Source of the DNA: HRBIN12 sp964447335
GTDB taxonomy: Bacteria; Actinomycetota; UBA4738; HRBIN12
Length of the DNA: 64,000 nucleotides
Direction of reading: 5' to 3'
NCBI GenBank assembly: GCA_964447335.1
Contig: CAYUSA010000009.1
Span: 3,494 to 67,493 of the forward strand
Part shown: positions 14,990 to 22,767 of the stretch, one piece after another
Numbering within the stretch: position 1 is the first letter of the stretch
How the letters are laid out: every line of letters begins with the position of its first letter
The notes under the pieces: generated by a model
Database searches by the model: none
Seen by the model: only the letters and a program-made list of their open reading frames with translations
What the model was told of the DNA's origin: nothing
Translations under genes and position numbers: made by a program

Positions 14990-16020
14990 AACCCGATCAC
15001 CTCCCGGCGCAGATTCTCCGCCTGCTCACGCCCGCGGCGCGGGTCGCGGCGCAGATCGGCGTAGAGACGGAAGCGATTGGCCAGCCACAGACCCTTCTTC
15101 TTCTCGCGGTAGACGAGCGGCGTGTCGTCCTTTGCCTGCAGGAACACGACGTTCTGGCCATCAATGACGGGATCTGCCCCTGCACCGTTGTGCAGCTCCT
15201 CAGGTGCCGCTGTCGCTGTCACCCACACGTCGACGATAGGAACCGCCGTGATGAAGGGTGCGACCAGGCTTGCGGCCGCCGCTCCGGTGAGCGCGTACTC
15301 GATGCCGCTGCGTCCGAGGTTGGTGCCCACCGCCTTGATGAGCCGCTGTGGAGTCTGTGCGAGGAGGTAGGCCGGCGTCCGCGTCGCGCGCTCAACGTTC
15401 TCCTCGGCCCACAGGTCGAGCAGGGCGGTCGGGTCGGTGACTCGCCGCACACGCTTGGGACCGGTGCCCTGTGCCGCGACGATCCCTTCTGTCTCCAGGC
15501 GAGCGAGAACGCGGTGTGTCAGGGCGCCCGACACCTGCCCCTCTTGGGCGAGGTCCTTGACCTGCCATGCGCGGTCGGGGTGGAGCAAGAGTGCCTGAGC
15601 GACGACTCCGGCCTTGCCCTTCAGGCGTGTCGGCGGGGTGTCTCCGGCCCTCTGCTCCGGCCGTCGGTGGCCTTCCAGATGGAAGAGAAGGCCGGGCAGC
15701 TCGATATGGGCGTTCCCGAGACCATCGATGACGGCGATACCGTGCTCCTCCAGGATCTTCCGAGCTTCCGCGGTGGTCTGGCCTGCGATGAGCAGAACGG
15801 GCACATCCGGCCGTTCGTGGGCGTAGTGCACGAGCTGCCAGGCCGTGGCCGGGTTGGCGCGCCGTTTGAAGTCGACGGCGACCGGGACACGGTTGCCGGC
15901 GAAACGAAGGATGGTGTCGACCGCGCGATCCGCACCGCCAGGCTTGGCCATCACGGCCAGGCCGGGGATCCCCCGTAGGATGCGGAGAGCCGCGGCCTCG
16001 AACGGGCCCTCCAGATTCAC
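14986..16020 (-). CDS. AbiEi-like antitoxin with nuclease-like N-terminus and wHTH
   Basis: 344 aa from GTG 16020. A longer frame to ATG 16077 exists but runs through the operator repeats; the homologous gene at 39299 is 345 aa with its own repeats just upstream, which supports this start. N-terminal domain has VPVAVDFKRRANPATAWQLVHYA, resembling a restriction-endonuclease-like core, then VIDGLGNAHIELPG. A winged helix follows (WQVKDLAQEGQVSGALTHRVLARLETEGIV, about 175-215), then a C-terminal AbiEi-type domain (YALTGAAAASLVAPF). Should repress the operon; in type IV AbiE systems the antitoxin does not bind the toxin tightly. Confidence 0.7.
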   Translation of the reverse strand: MNLEGPFEAAALRILRGIPGLAVMAKPGGADRAVDTILRFAGNRVPVAVDFKRRANPATAWQLVHYAHERPDVPVLLIAGQTTAEARKILEEHGIAVIDGLGNAHIELPGLLFHLEGHRRPEQRAGDTPPTRLKGKAGVVAQALLLHPDRAWQVKDLAQEGQVSGALTHRVLARLETEGIVAAQGTGPKRVRRVTDPTALLDLWAEENVERATRTPAYLLAQTPQRLIKAVGTNLGRSGIEYALTGAAAASLVAPFITAVPIVDVWVTATAAPEELHNGAGADPVIDGQNVVFLQAKDDTPLVYREKKKGLWLANRFRLYADLRRDPRRGREQAENLRREVIGF

Positions 16021-16032
16021 AAGTGCATGCTT

Positions 16033-16068
16033 ATTCACAACGTCTATGAATATAGCCGATTCTGTGAA
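16033..16068. promoter_or_regulatory. Inverted repeats upstream of the AbiE-like operon
   Basis: ATTCA (16033) and TGAAT (16047) form one inverted repeat. TTCACA (16034-16039) and TGTGAA (16063-16068) form a second, nested one. The block is AT-rich in a GC-rich setting and lies 13 nt upstream of the preferred GTG start. AbiEi proteins are known to bind inverted repeats in their own promoter. Confidence 0.5.
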
Positions 16069-16313
16069 ACGTGTCATCTTGGCCGCGTCGGGCAAGGGCC
16101 CGCGCAACCGCCGCACCCAGGACGGGCCCCGCGGAGAGCCCGGAGACTCGGTGCACGAAGACGAGCGATCGCAGTGAGGCGGGGCTACAGCGGCTTGTAG
16201 GGCGTGACTGCGACACGCGGTTTGGCTGACCTTGTGTCGCGGGGAGATCGGACCGGGTGCTAGCGTGCCTGGATGAGGGTCGACGCGGTCGTGGAACCGG
16301 CCGGCGCGCGGCC

Positions 16314-17048
16314 GTGAACGCGGTGCCGACCCCGCCGCTGTGGGTGACGAGCGCGGGAACGATGGACGCGATCGCCGCGGTCGATCCGGAGGTCGCCGCG
16401 GCAGCGTTCGGATCCGATCACGCGATCGCGCTCGGTGGTCGTCCCGGTGCCATCGCGGGCAGGTCGTGGGCGAGTTGCGCCCGGTTCGAGGCGGACGCGA
16501 CCTCGCGAGCGATCGGCGCCGACGTCCGGGTCGCGATGTACGACCCGGAACGGTGGCGGCACACGCCCGCCGAGGAGCAGCGCGATCCGCTCGGCGCGAT
16601 GGCGCGGTTCGGCGACGTCGCCCGGCGGCATGGGTACGTGTGCATGATCACCCCGCACCCGGGTCTCGTGTCGGTCACGGGGAGCACGCTCGCCCGAGAC
16701 GCCGATGAGACCGAGGAGGCGGCGTACGAACGCTCGGGCATCACGGAGGTCGCCGCGCGCGCGGCCGACATCGTCGAGACCCAGGCGCAGCGCCTCCAGG
16801 ACCGTCCCGATGCCTACCGCAGCCTCGTGTCGGCCACCGCGGCTCGGGCTCGAGGCGTGAACCCGTCGGTGCTCGTCCTGTCGGGGCTCTCGACCTCACC
16901 CGGCTTCCCGGCCACGCCGCAGATGCTGCTCGACGCGTGGGCGAGCGTGGCGGACGTCGTCGACGGGCACTACCTCTCGCTCGCGAAGGGGCGCTACCCG
17001 GAGGTGATGGCCGCGTTCCTTCGGTCGGTGCTCGGGTCGGACCGGTGA
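16314..17048 (+). CDS. Conserved-looking protein of unknown function
   Basis: 244 aa from GTG 16314; the 19 codons before it look non-coding. Soluble, no signal peptide or membrane segment. Contains MITPHPGLVSVTGS, RARGVNPSVLVLSGLSTSPGFPATPQ and a closing DVVDGHYLSLAKGRYPEVMAAFLRSVL. Alternating short strands and helices suggest an alpha/beta, possibly barrel-like, fold. I do not recognise a family. Codon bias is typical of the host. Flanked by intergenic DNA on both sides. Confidence 0.6.
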   Translation: MNAVPTPPLWVTSAGTMDAIAAVDPEVAAAAFGSDHAIALGGRPGAIAGRSWASCARFEADATSRAIGADVRVAMYDPERWRHTPAEEQRDPLGAMARFGDVARRHGYVCMITPHPGLVSVTGSTLARDADETEEAAYERSGITEVAARAADIVETQAQRLQDRPDAYRSLVSATAARARGVNPSVLVLSGLSTSPGFPATPQMLLDAWASVADVVDGHYLSLAKGRYPEVMAAFLRSVLGSDR

Positions 17049-17124
17049 GCGGACGGTTTCGGCGCGTCACGATCGGGCACCGCCCGAACGCGTGGCGTTC
17101 GTGACGAGCGGCCGCGTGAGAACA

Positions 17125-17140
17125 GGTTCAATGAACCGCG
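17125..17140. repeat. Palindrome GGTTCA-A-TGAACC, copy 1
   Basis: GGTTCAATGAACC followed by GCG, in the 345-nt gap before arcC. The same 16-bp string with one change (T to C) recurs at 42586-42602. Apart from this, the gap 17049-17393 shows no convincing gene; a minus-strand frame at 17204-17449 has no family resemblance. Confidence 0.4.
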
Positions 17141-17393
17141 TGTCGCTCTGAGTTGCGGCGGCCACAACTGCCGCGAGGGTGCCGACGTCGGCGCGACAGA
17201 GGATCACGCCGCCGAGACCTCCTCCTCACCCGGCGAGTAGCGTGCCCCCTGCGCGACCAGGCTGCACGCGGGGAAGCCGCCCGCCGGCTTCAGGAAGGTC
17301 CGAGGGTCAGGCGTCCCACCTGCGAAGATGAGGAGCTTCGCCGGACACGACATCATTGCCTCGAGGGGTCGGAGCGGGAGGAGTCCACCGGCG

Positions 17394-18350
17394 ATGGGTG
17401 AACGAACGGCGGTCGTCGCGATCGGCGGCAACTCGCTGATCAAGGACACGATGCACCAGACGGTGCGCGATCAGTACATCGCGGCCGGCGAGACGTGCGT
17501 CCATATCGCCGGGATGATCCGCGACGGCTGGAACGTGGTGATCACGCACGGCAACGGTCCGCAGGTCGGGTTCATCCTGCGCCGGTCCGAGCTCGCCGCC
17601 CACGAGCTGCACGAGGTCCCGCTCGACGTGTGCGGGGCCGACACGCAGGGTGCGATCGGCTACGCGCTCCAGCAGAACCTCTACAACGACTTCGCCCGGC
17701 TCGGTATGGACAGGCGCGTCGTGACCGTCATCACGCAGACCGAGGTGGCGGCGGACGACCCGGCCTTCGACGACCCGACGAAGCCCATCGGCTCGTACAT
17801 GGACGCCGAGCAGGCCGCCCGCCGCCGGGAGGAGGACGGCTGGAGCGTGGTCGAGGACGCCGGCCGCGGATGGCGCCGCGTCGTGGCGTCGCCGGCGCCG
17901 AAGCGGATCGTCGAGGAGGGCGTGATCCGGGACCTGCTGAACGACGGGGTCGTCGTCATCGCGGTCGGCGGCGGCGGGATCCCCGTGGTCGCGGACGCGA
18001 ACGGGGACCTGCGCGGCGTCCCCGCGGTCATCGACAAGGACCGCGCGTCCTCGCTCCTCGCGTCCTCGCTCGGAGCGGAGCTCTTCGTGATCAGCACGTC
18101 GATCGAGAAGGTCGCGCTCCGGTTCGGCACGCCGGAGCAGCAGTGGGTCGATCACCTCACACCGGAGGAGGCCCGGCGGTACCTGGCCGAGGGCACGCAC
18201 TTCGCCAAGGGCAGCATGGCCCCGAAGATCGAGGCGGCGGTCGCGTTCGTGGAGGCAACCGGCGGCACGGCCGTGATCACAAATCCCGAGAGCGTCGCCC
18301 GCGCGCTGGCGGGCGAGACGGGCACGCGGATCGGTTCGGCGGGAGGATGA
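17394..18350 (+). CDS. arcC: Carbamate kinase
   Basis: 318 aa, ATG 17394 after GGGAGGAG. Amino-acid-kinase fold: VVAIGGNSLI at the N-terminus (ATP phosphate loop), VITHGNGPQVG (substrate loop), VVVIAVGGGGIPVV, VIDKDRASSLLASSLGAE and HFAKGSMAPKIEAAVAFV near the C-terminus. Converts carbamoyl phosphate and ADP to ATP, CO2 and NH3; used in the last step of arginine, agmatine, allantoin/oxamate or purine fermentation. Not next to arcA/arcB, which favours a ureide or purine route. Its stop codon touches the remnant of a Mo-hydroxylase Fe-S subunit, another purine-type gene. Confidence 0.92.
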   Translation: MGERTAVVAIGGNSLIKDTMHQTVRDQYIAAGETCVHIAGMIRDGWNVVITHGNGPQVGFILRRSELAAHELHEVPLDVCGADTQGAIGYALQQNLYNDFARLGMDRRVVTVITQTEVAADDPAFDDPTKPIGSYMDAEQAARRREEDGWSVVEDAGRGWRRVVASPAPKRIVEEGVIRDLLNDGVVVIAVGGGGIPVVADANGDLRGVPAVIDKDRASSLLASSLGAELFVISTSIEKVALRFGTPEQQWVDHLTPEEARRYLAEGTHFAKGSMAPKIEAAVAFVEATGGTAVITNPESVARALAGETGTRIGSAGG

Positions 18351-18677
18351 GCGGGTACTCGATGGTACGGATGACGACACGCGCCGAGAAGCACGCGAGA
18401 CCCTCACGCTGGACGGACGGGAGGTCTCGGCCGAGGTTCGCCCGGGCATGAGCCTGCTCAAGCTCCTGCGGGAGGAGCTCGGCGTGACCTCGGCGAAGGA
18501 CGTGTGCGCGCCCGAGGGCTCGTGCGGCGCGTGCGCCGTGCTGATCGACGGCAAGGCCGTGTGGTCTCCTGCGCCCAGAAGGCCGAGCGCGCCGCGGCAG
18601 TACAGCCGCAGGCGCCGGTGCCTGTGCTGATCCAGCGCGAGGTTACACCCGGCCCTCGCGCCTGTGAATCCAGCTGA
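18347..18677 (+). pseudogene. Truncated, frameshifted 2Fe-2S subunit of a xanthine dehydrogenase-type enzyme
   Basis: ATG 18347 overlaps the arcC stop and reads MSGYSMVRMTTRAEK. After a frame change the family sequence follows: LTLDGREVSAEVRPGMSLLKLLREELGVTSAKDVC, then EGSCGACAVLIDGKAV, the plant-type [2Fe-2S] cluster loop. A second change, with two extra bases near 18561, is needed to read VSCAQKAERAAAVQPQ. The frame then ends at 18677, about 60-70 residues short of the second 2Fe-2S domain. So only the first quarter of a Mo-hydroxylase small subunit survives, next to the defence island boundary. Confidence 0.75.
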
Positions 18678-18850
18678 CGCGCGGTCCGCACAACCGTGTG
18701 TCGTTCCGGTACCACGGGCTCGCCGACCGGCGATCGACCAGGGCCACCTGGGCGGTGGGCGGGCTGCTCGACGACGCGAGAGCGGCATTGCGATCGTCCC
18801 CAGCCGCGGCACGATCGACGCCTCTTCTTGCCCTTCAATACAATCGCGAC

Positions 18851-21211
18851 ATGGCGAACCTCGGTCCTCTGGAGGCTTCTACCTGTAAGGACTACGTCGT
18901 CCCACTGCTCAAGGCGGCAGGCTGGTCGGATGAGCAGATCGTCGAGCAGTTCCCCGTGACCGACGGCCGGATTATCCCCGGAGTGAAGGGGCACCGCAGA
19001 GAGAAGCCGCTACGCGCCGACTATCTCTTGGAGTATCGGCCGGGCCTTGCGGTCGCGGTCGTCGAAGCCAAGCGCGAGTACAAGCTTCCGACGGACGGCC
19101 TGCAGCAGGGAAAGCGCTACGCGCAGATGCTCGATCTGCCGCTCGCCTACTCGACGAACGGCAAGGGCATCGTCGAACACGACTTCGACACAGGTGCGGA
19201 AACGAACCCTGCCAAGTTCCCGACCCCACAAGAAGCCTGGGACAGATATCGCTCTTACCAGGGGATCACTCCAGCGGCTGAGGAGATCCTCACGCTGCCG
19301 TTCAACCGCGATCTTCGGCGTCCGGACGGTGCCGTCAAGGAGCCCCGCTACTACCAGCGGGTCGCGATCGACCGTGTCCACGCATCGGTGGTGGCCGGGA
19401 ACAAGCGCGCCTTGCTCACCATGGCGACCGGCACCGGCAAGACCTTCGTTGCCATGCAGATCGTATGGAAGCTTTGGCGACATGCCTGGCCCGAAGGCCG
19501 CAAGCCGCGCGTCCTCTATCTCGCGGACCGGAACATCCTCGTGGACCAACCGATCCAGCGTGAATTCCTGCCCGTCTTCGGCAACGCGATCTGGAAGATC
19601 AAGGGCGCGGCCAAGACGAGCCGCGAGATCTACTTCGCCCTGTATCAGTCGCTCGCGGATTCCGGCGACAGTCTCGGGATCTTCCGCGACTATCCGGCGG
19701 ACTACTTCGATCTCGTCGTCGTCGATGAGTGTCACCGCGGCAGCGCCAAGGACGACTCGAGCTGGCGGGCGATCCTGGATCACTTCGCTCCGGCCACGCA
19801 GCTGGGTCTCACAGCCACGCCCAAACGCGACGACAACGTCGATACGTACGCCTACTTCGGCGACCCGCTCTACACCTACTCACTTGCGCAGGGGATCGAA
19901 GACGGCTTCCTCGCTCCCTACCGGGTCCGGCGTGTCGTCCTTAGCGCGGATGCGTACGGATGGAGTCCTGATGAAGGGCAGCTCGACCTCTTCGGCAAGG
20001 AGATCCCTGCCGGCCTCTACGAAACGCGAGACTTCGAACGCGTCGTGTCCCTGCTAACCCGCACTCAGGCGGCGGCGCATCACCTCACCGAGTACATGAA
20101 GCGAACCGACCGGATGGCGAAGACCGTTGTGTTCTGCGTCGATCAGGAACACGCGGACCAGATGCGAGCGGCGCTTCACAAGGAGAATGAGGATCTTGCA
20201 AGGCAGCACCCGAACTACGTTGCCCGCATCGTCTCCGACGAAGGCGATGTCGGCGATGAGCTCCTCGGGTATTTCGCAGATCCGGAATCCGAAGAGCCGG
20301 TCATCGTCACGACGTCGCGTTTGCTCTCCACCGGTGTGGACATGCCCGCCGTCAAGAACATCGTGCTGTTCAAGCCGATCGGCTCGATCGTCGACTTCAA
20401 GCAGATCATCGGCCGCGGGACGCGCATCTACGAGGACGTCGACAAGCTCAGCTTCGAGATCATCGACTACTCGGGGGCAACGCGGCTGTTCGAAGACCCG
20501 GAGTTCGACGGTCCTGCCGAGCGCGTCGCGACCGAAGAGATCGATGAGAACGGCGACGTTCAGGTAGAGCTGGTTGTAGCCGAACCCGAGCAGCCGTTCG
20601 GGGAACCCGGCGAACTGGATGAAGAAGAGGTCGCAGAAGAGGCCCGCGAGAAGCTCTACGTTGGCGACGCGCCCGTATACCTCGTGGCCGAGGGATACCG
20701 GATCCTCGACCCCGCCACCGGCAAGCTGAAGCTCGTCGAGTACGCCGACTACGTGAAGGACCAAGTACGGATCCTGTTCGAGGGTCATGCCGAACTTCTG
20801 GGACGCTGGCGAACGCACGAGGGACGGGAAGAGATCAAGGAGCTGCTGGCCGAGCGAGGAGTGTTCCTTCAAGAGGTGGCGGAGCAATCGCACCTGGAGG
20901 AGCTCGACCCGCTCGATGTTCTTGCCCATCTGGCCTGGAACAGCCCGGCCGCGAGCCGGCGGGACCGCGCCCGCAGGGTGCGAAATGCGAACTTCCTCGA
21001 AACCTTCCAGCCCCAGGCTCGAGAAGTGCTGGAGCTGCTGCTTGAGAAGTACGCGGAGTTCGGTGTCTCGCAGCTCGATGACCTGGAGGTCCTGATGGTC
21101 CCGCCGCTGAACGAGCTCGGAACCCCCGTTGAGATCGCCGCCCGGTTCGGCGGTCCGGCCAAGCTTCAGGAAGCCGTTGACCGCATGGAGCAGCTCCTCT
21201 ACGCTGCGTGA
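18851..21211 (+). CDS. hsdR: Type I restriction enzyme, R subunit
   Basis: 786 aa from ATG 18851 (start of MANLGPLEASTCKDYV; the earlier ORF is intergenic). PD-(D/E)xK nuclease: D57, E72 and K74 in ADYLLEYRPGLAVAVVEAKRE. SF2 translocase: Walker A MATGTGKT (K197), DECH at 292-295, LTATPKR motif III, and motif VI in DFKQIIGRGTRIYEDVDK. C-terminal helical part follows. Length and order match EcoEI/EcoR124-like HsdR. Cuts unmodified DNA far from the recognition site after translocation. The partner hsdM/hsdS genes are not adjacent: an AbiE pair separates them. Confidence 0.95.
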   Translation: MANLGPLEASTCKDYVVPLLKAAGWSDEQIVEQFPVTDGRIIPGVKGHRREKPLRADYLLEYRPGLAVAVVEAKREYKLPTDGLQQGKRYAQMLDLPLAYSTNGKGIVEHDFDTGAETNPAKFPTPQEAWDRYRSYQGITPAAEEILTLPFNRDLRRPDGAVKEPRYYQRVAIDRVHASVVAGNKRALLTMATGTGKTFVAMQIVWKLWRHAWPEGRKPRVLYLADRNILVDQPIQREFLPVFGNAIWKIKGAAKTSREIYFALYQSLADSGDSLGIFRDYPADYFDLVVVDECHRGSAKDDSSWRAILDHFAPATQLGLTATPKRDDNVDTYAYFGDPLYTYSLAQGIEDGFLAPYRVRRVVLSADAYGWSPDEGQLDLFGKEIPAGLYETRDFERVVSLLTRTQAAAHHLTEYMKRTDRMAKTVVFCVDQEHADQMRAALHKENEDLARQHPNYVARIVSDEGDVGDELLGYFADPESEEPVIVTTSRLLSTGVDMPAVKNIVLFKPIGSIVDFKQIIGRGTRIYEDVDKLSFEIIDYSGATRLFEDPEFDGPAERVATEEIDENGDVQVELVVAEPEQPFGEPGELDEEEVAEEAREKLYVGDAPVYLVAEGYRILDPATGKLKLVEYADYVKDQVRILFEGHAELLGRWRTHEGREEIKELLAERGVFLQEVAEQSHLEELDPLDVLAHLAWNSPAASRRDRARRVRNANFLETFQPQAREVLELLLEKYAEFGVSQLDDLEVLMVPPLNELGTPVEIAARFGGPAKLQEAVDRMEQLLYAA

Positions 21212-21233
21212 TATGCCTCAGGAGTGCACGAAC

Positions 21234-21295
21234 CTATATCGAATCTATAGTTCTGCGTAGCCACCTTGTCAGAGAACTAAAGATTCCGTATAGTT
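21234..21295. promoter_or_regulatory. Promoter/operator region of abiEi-abiEii (and probably hsdMS)
   Basis: The 90-nt gap after hsdR is strongly AT-rich. CTATA (21234-21238) and TATAG (21246-21250) form an inverted repeat around TCGAATC. TATAGTT occurs twice (21246-21252 and 21289-21295). As downstream genes follow with gaps of 3 nt or less, this is the only evident promoter for abiEi, abiEii, hsdM, hsdS and the PIN gene. Confidence 0.5.
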
Positions 21296-21301
21296 ACACG
21301 C

Positions 21302-21901
21302 ATGGCGAACGTACAGGACAGGCGCGAGCTTCGCCGCAAGCTGTTCCAGATCGCTGGATATCAGTCCGGTCTCTTCACGGCTGCCCAGGCACGGGACGCC
21401 GGCTACTCCTACGCGGCTCAGAAGTACCACGTCGACCACGGGAACTGGGTCCGGATCGACAGGGGGATCTTCCGCCTGCCCGAGTGGCCGCCCGAGCGGC
21501 ACGAGGATCTCATCCGATGGGTGCTCTGGAGCGGCGGCAAAGGGGTCATCTCCCACGACACCGCGCTTTCGGTGTACGACCTCGGCGACGTCGATCCGGT
21601 CCGTACGCATCTCACGGTGCCCAAGGGGTTCCGCAAGTCAGCCCCCGGGGTGGCACTTCACCGCGCAACCCTGCCGAGCGAAGACGTTCAGGGCTTCGAG
21701 GGGGTTTCCATCACGACCCCGACGCGCAGCGTCCTCGACGTCGCGGCGGGCAACCTGGATGCGGACCAACTCGCCTCGGCGGTCGGCGATGCCATCGGGG
21801 CAGGGCTGGCGACGAAGAGAGAGCTCCTCCGACGGGCGGATTCCTTCGGCGCGCACGCGGCACTCCGCATCGAACGCTCACTCATGGACGCTGCTGCGTA
21901 G
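21302..21901 (+). CDS. abiEi: AbiEi-family antitoxin (type IV TA)
   Basis: 199 aa, ATG 21302. N-terminal winged helix (QIAGYQSGLFTAAQARDAGYSYAAQKYHVDHGNWVRIDRGIFRL, about 16-60), the AbiEi_4-type DNA-binding part. Then the AbiEi body: GVISHDTALSVYDLGDVDP, THLTVPKGFRKSAPGVALHR, GVSITTPTRSVLDVAAGNLD. It should repress its own promoter and counter AbiEii by a route other than tight binding. Its TAG stop shares one base with the GTG of abiEii. Confidence 0.9.
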   Translation: MANVQDRRELRRKLFQIAGYQSGLFTAAQARDAGYSYAAQKYHVDHGNWVRIDRGIFRLPEWPPERHEDLIRWVLWSGGKGVISHDTALSVYDLGDVDPVRTHLTVPKGFRKSAPGVALHRATLPSEDVQGFEGVSITTPTRSVLDVAAGNLDADQLASAVGDAIGAGLATKRELLRRADSFGAHAALRIERSLMDAAA

Positions 21902-22764
21902 TGGATCGCTACAAGACGCCCGCCGCCTTCCGCGCGGCTCTGGAGGACCGCCTGAAACAGCGCGCTCCGGACCAGTCCGCACTCGACCGATCCCGCAGGC
22001 AAGTCGTGTTCGACCGCATGCTTGCACGCCTGGAACGGGAGACGCCCGGCCAGTGGGTGGTCAAAGGGGGAACGGCTTTGGAGATCCGTCTGCCGGGCCG
22101 GGCGCGCCGCACCAAGGATCTTGACATGGCGACACGTCAAGACACGACGGATGGGCTCGAGCTCCGGGGCGACCTCGTTCGGGCACTTGACCCCGACCCC
22201 TTCGAGGACTGGTTCGAGTTCAGGGTCGCCGATCCGCAGCAACTGGCCGACGACGAGGCCGGTCGCCCCGGTTGGCGGTTCCCCGTGGAGTCGCGCCTAG
22301 CGGGTAGGACCTTTGCCAAGGTGAAGATGGACGTCGTTGCACGCATGGACGAGATCTCGGCAACCGAGAGGGTCACACTACCGGGGCTGTTGGACTTCGC
22401 CGGCCTCCCCCCGGTGGAAGTCGAGATCGTTGACAAGAAGCAGCACTTCGCCGAGAAGCTTCACGCGTACTCGAAGGACTATGGCGATCGCCCGAATACC
22501 CGCGTCCGTGACATCGTCGACATGGTGCTGCTGATCGAGGACGGCTTGCAGCCCGACGCCGATCTGTACGTCGCGGTCGACCATGTGTTCGCCGTGAGGG
22601 ATACGCATCAGATCCCCGTTGATCTCCCGGACCCGCCACTGGTATGGGAGGAGCGCTACGAGGAACTCGCACAGGATCTCGATATCAGCCCGAAGACGCT
22701 TGATGTGGCCGTTCCGACGGTTCGGAGCTTCTGGGCGGCTGCGGTCGTAGCAGCGAAGGAGTAG
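21901..22764 (+). CDS. abiEii: AbiEii-family nucleotidyltransferase toxin
   Basis: 287 aa from GTG 21901, at the abiEi stop (TAGTG). Hallmarks of AbiEii/AbiGii: VVKGGTALEIRLPGRARRTKDLDM (K55, G56, G57, D73, D75), KVKMDVVAR as a third acidic strand, and KKQHFAEKLHAY with the conserved Lys. RVRDIVDMVLLI is the usual C-terminal motif. Such toxins add pyrimidine nucleotides to tRNA 3' ends. All motifs are intact. Only 3 nt separate it from hsdM, so it is embedded in the R-M operon. Confidence 0.92.
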   Translation: MDRYKTPAAFRAALEDRLKQRAPDQSALDRSRRQVVFDRMLARLERETPGQWVVKGGTALEIRLPGRARRTKDLDMATRQDTTDGLELRGDLVRALDPDPFEDWFEFRVADPQQLADDEAGRPGWRFPVESRLAGRTFAKVKMDVVARMDEISATERVTLPGLLDFAGLPPVEVEIVDKKQHFAEKLHAYSKDYGDRPNTRVRDIVDMVLLIEDGLQPDADLYVAVDHVFAVRDTHQIPVDLPDPPLVWEERYEELAQDLDISPKTLDVAVPTVRSFWAAAVVAAKE

Positions 22765-22767
22765 ACG

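Noticed and set aside
17204..17449. Minus-strand frame in the gap before arcC
   Set aside because: No ribosome site, no family resemblance, and its start overlaps arcC. Reported only as an empty gap.
18698..18850. Upstream extension of hsdR to 18698
   Set aside because: The extra text is low complexity and follows the Fe-S gene remnant; the HsdR fold begins at MANLGPLEAS.
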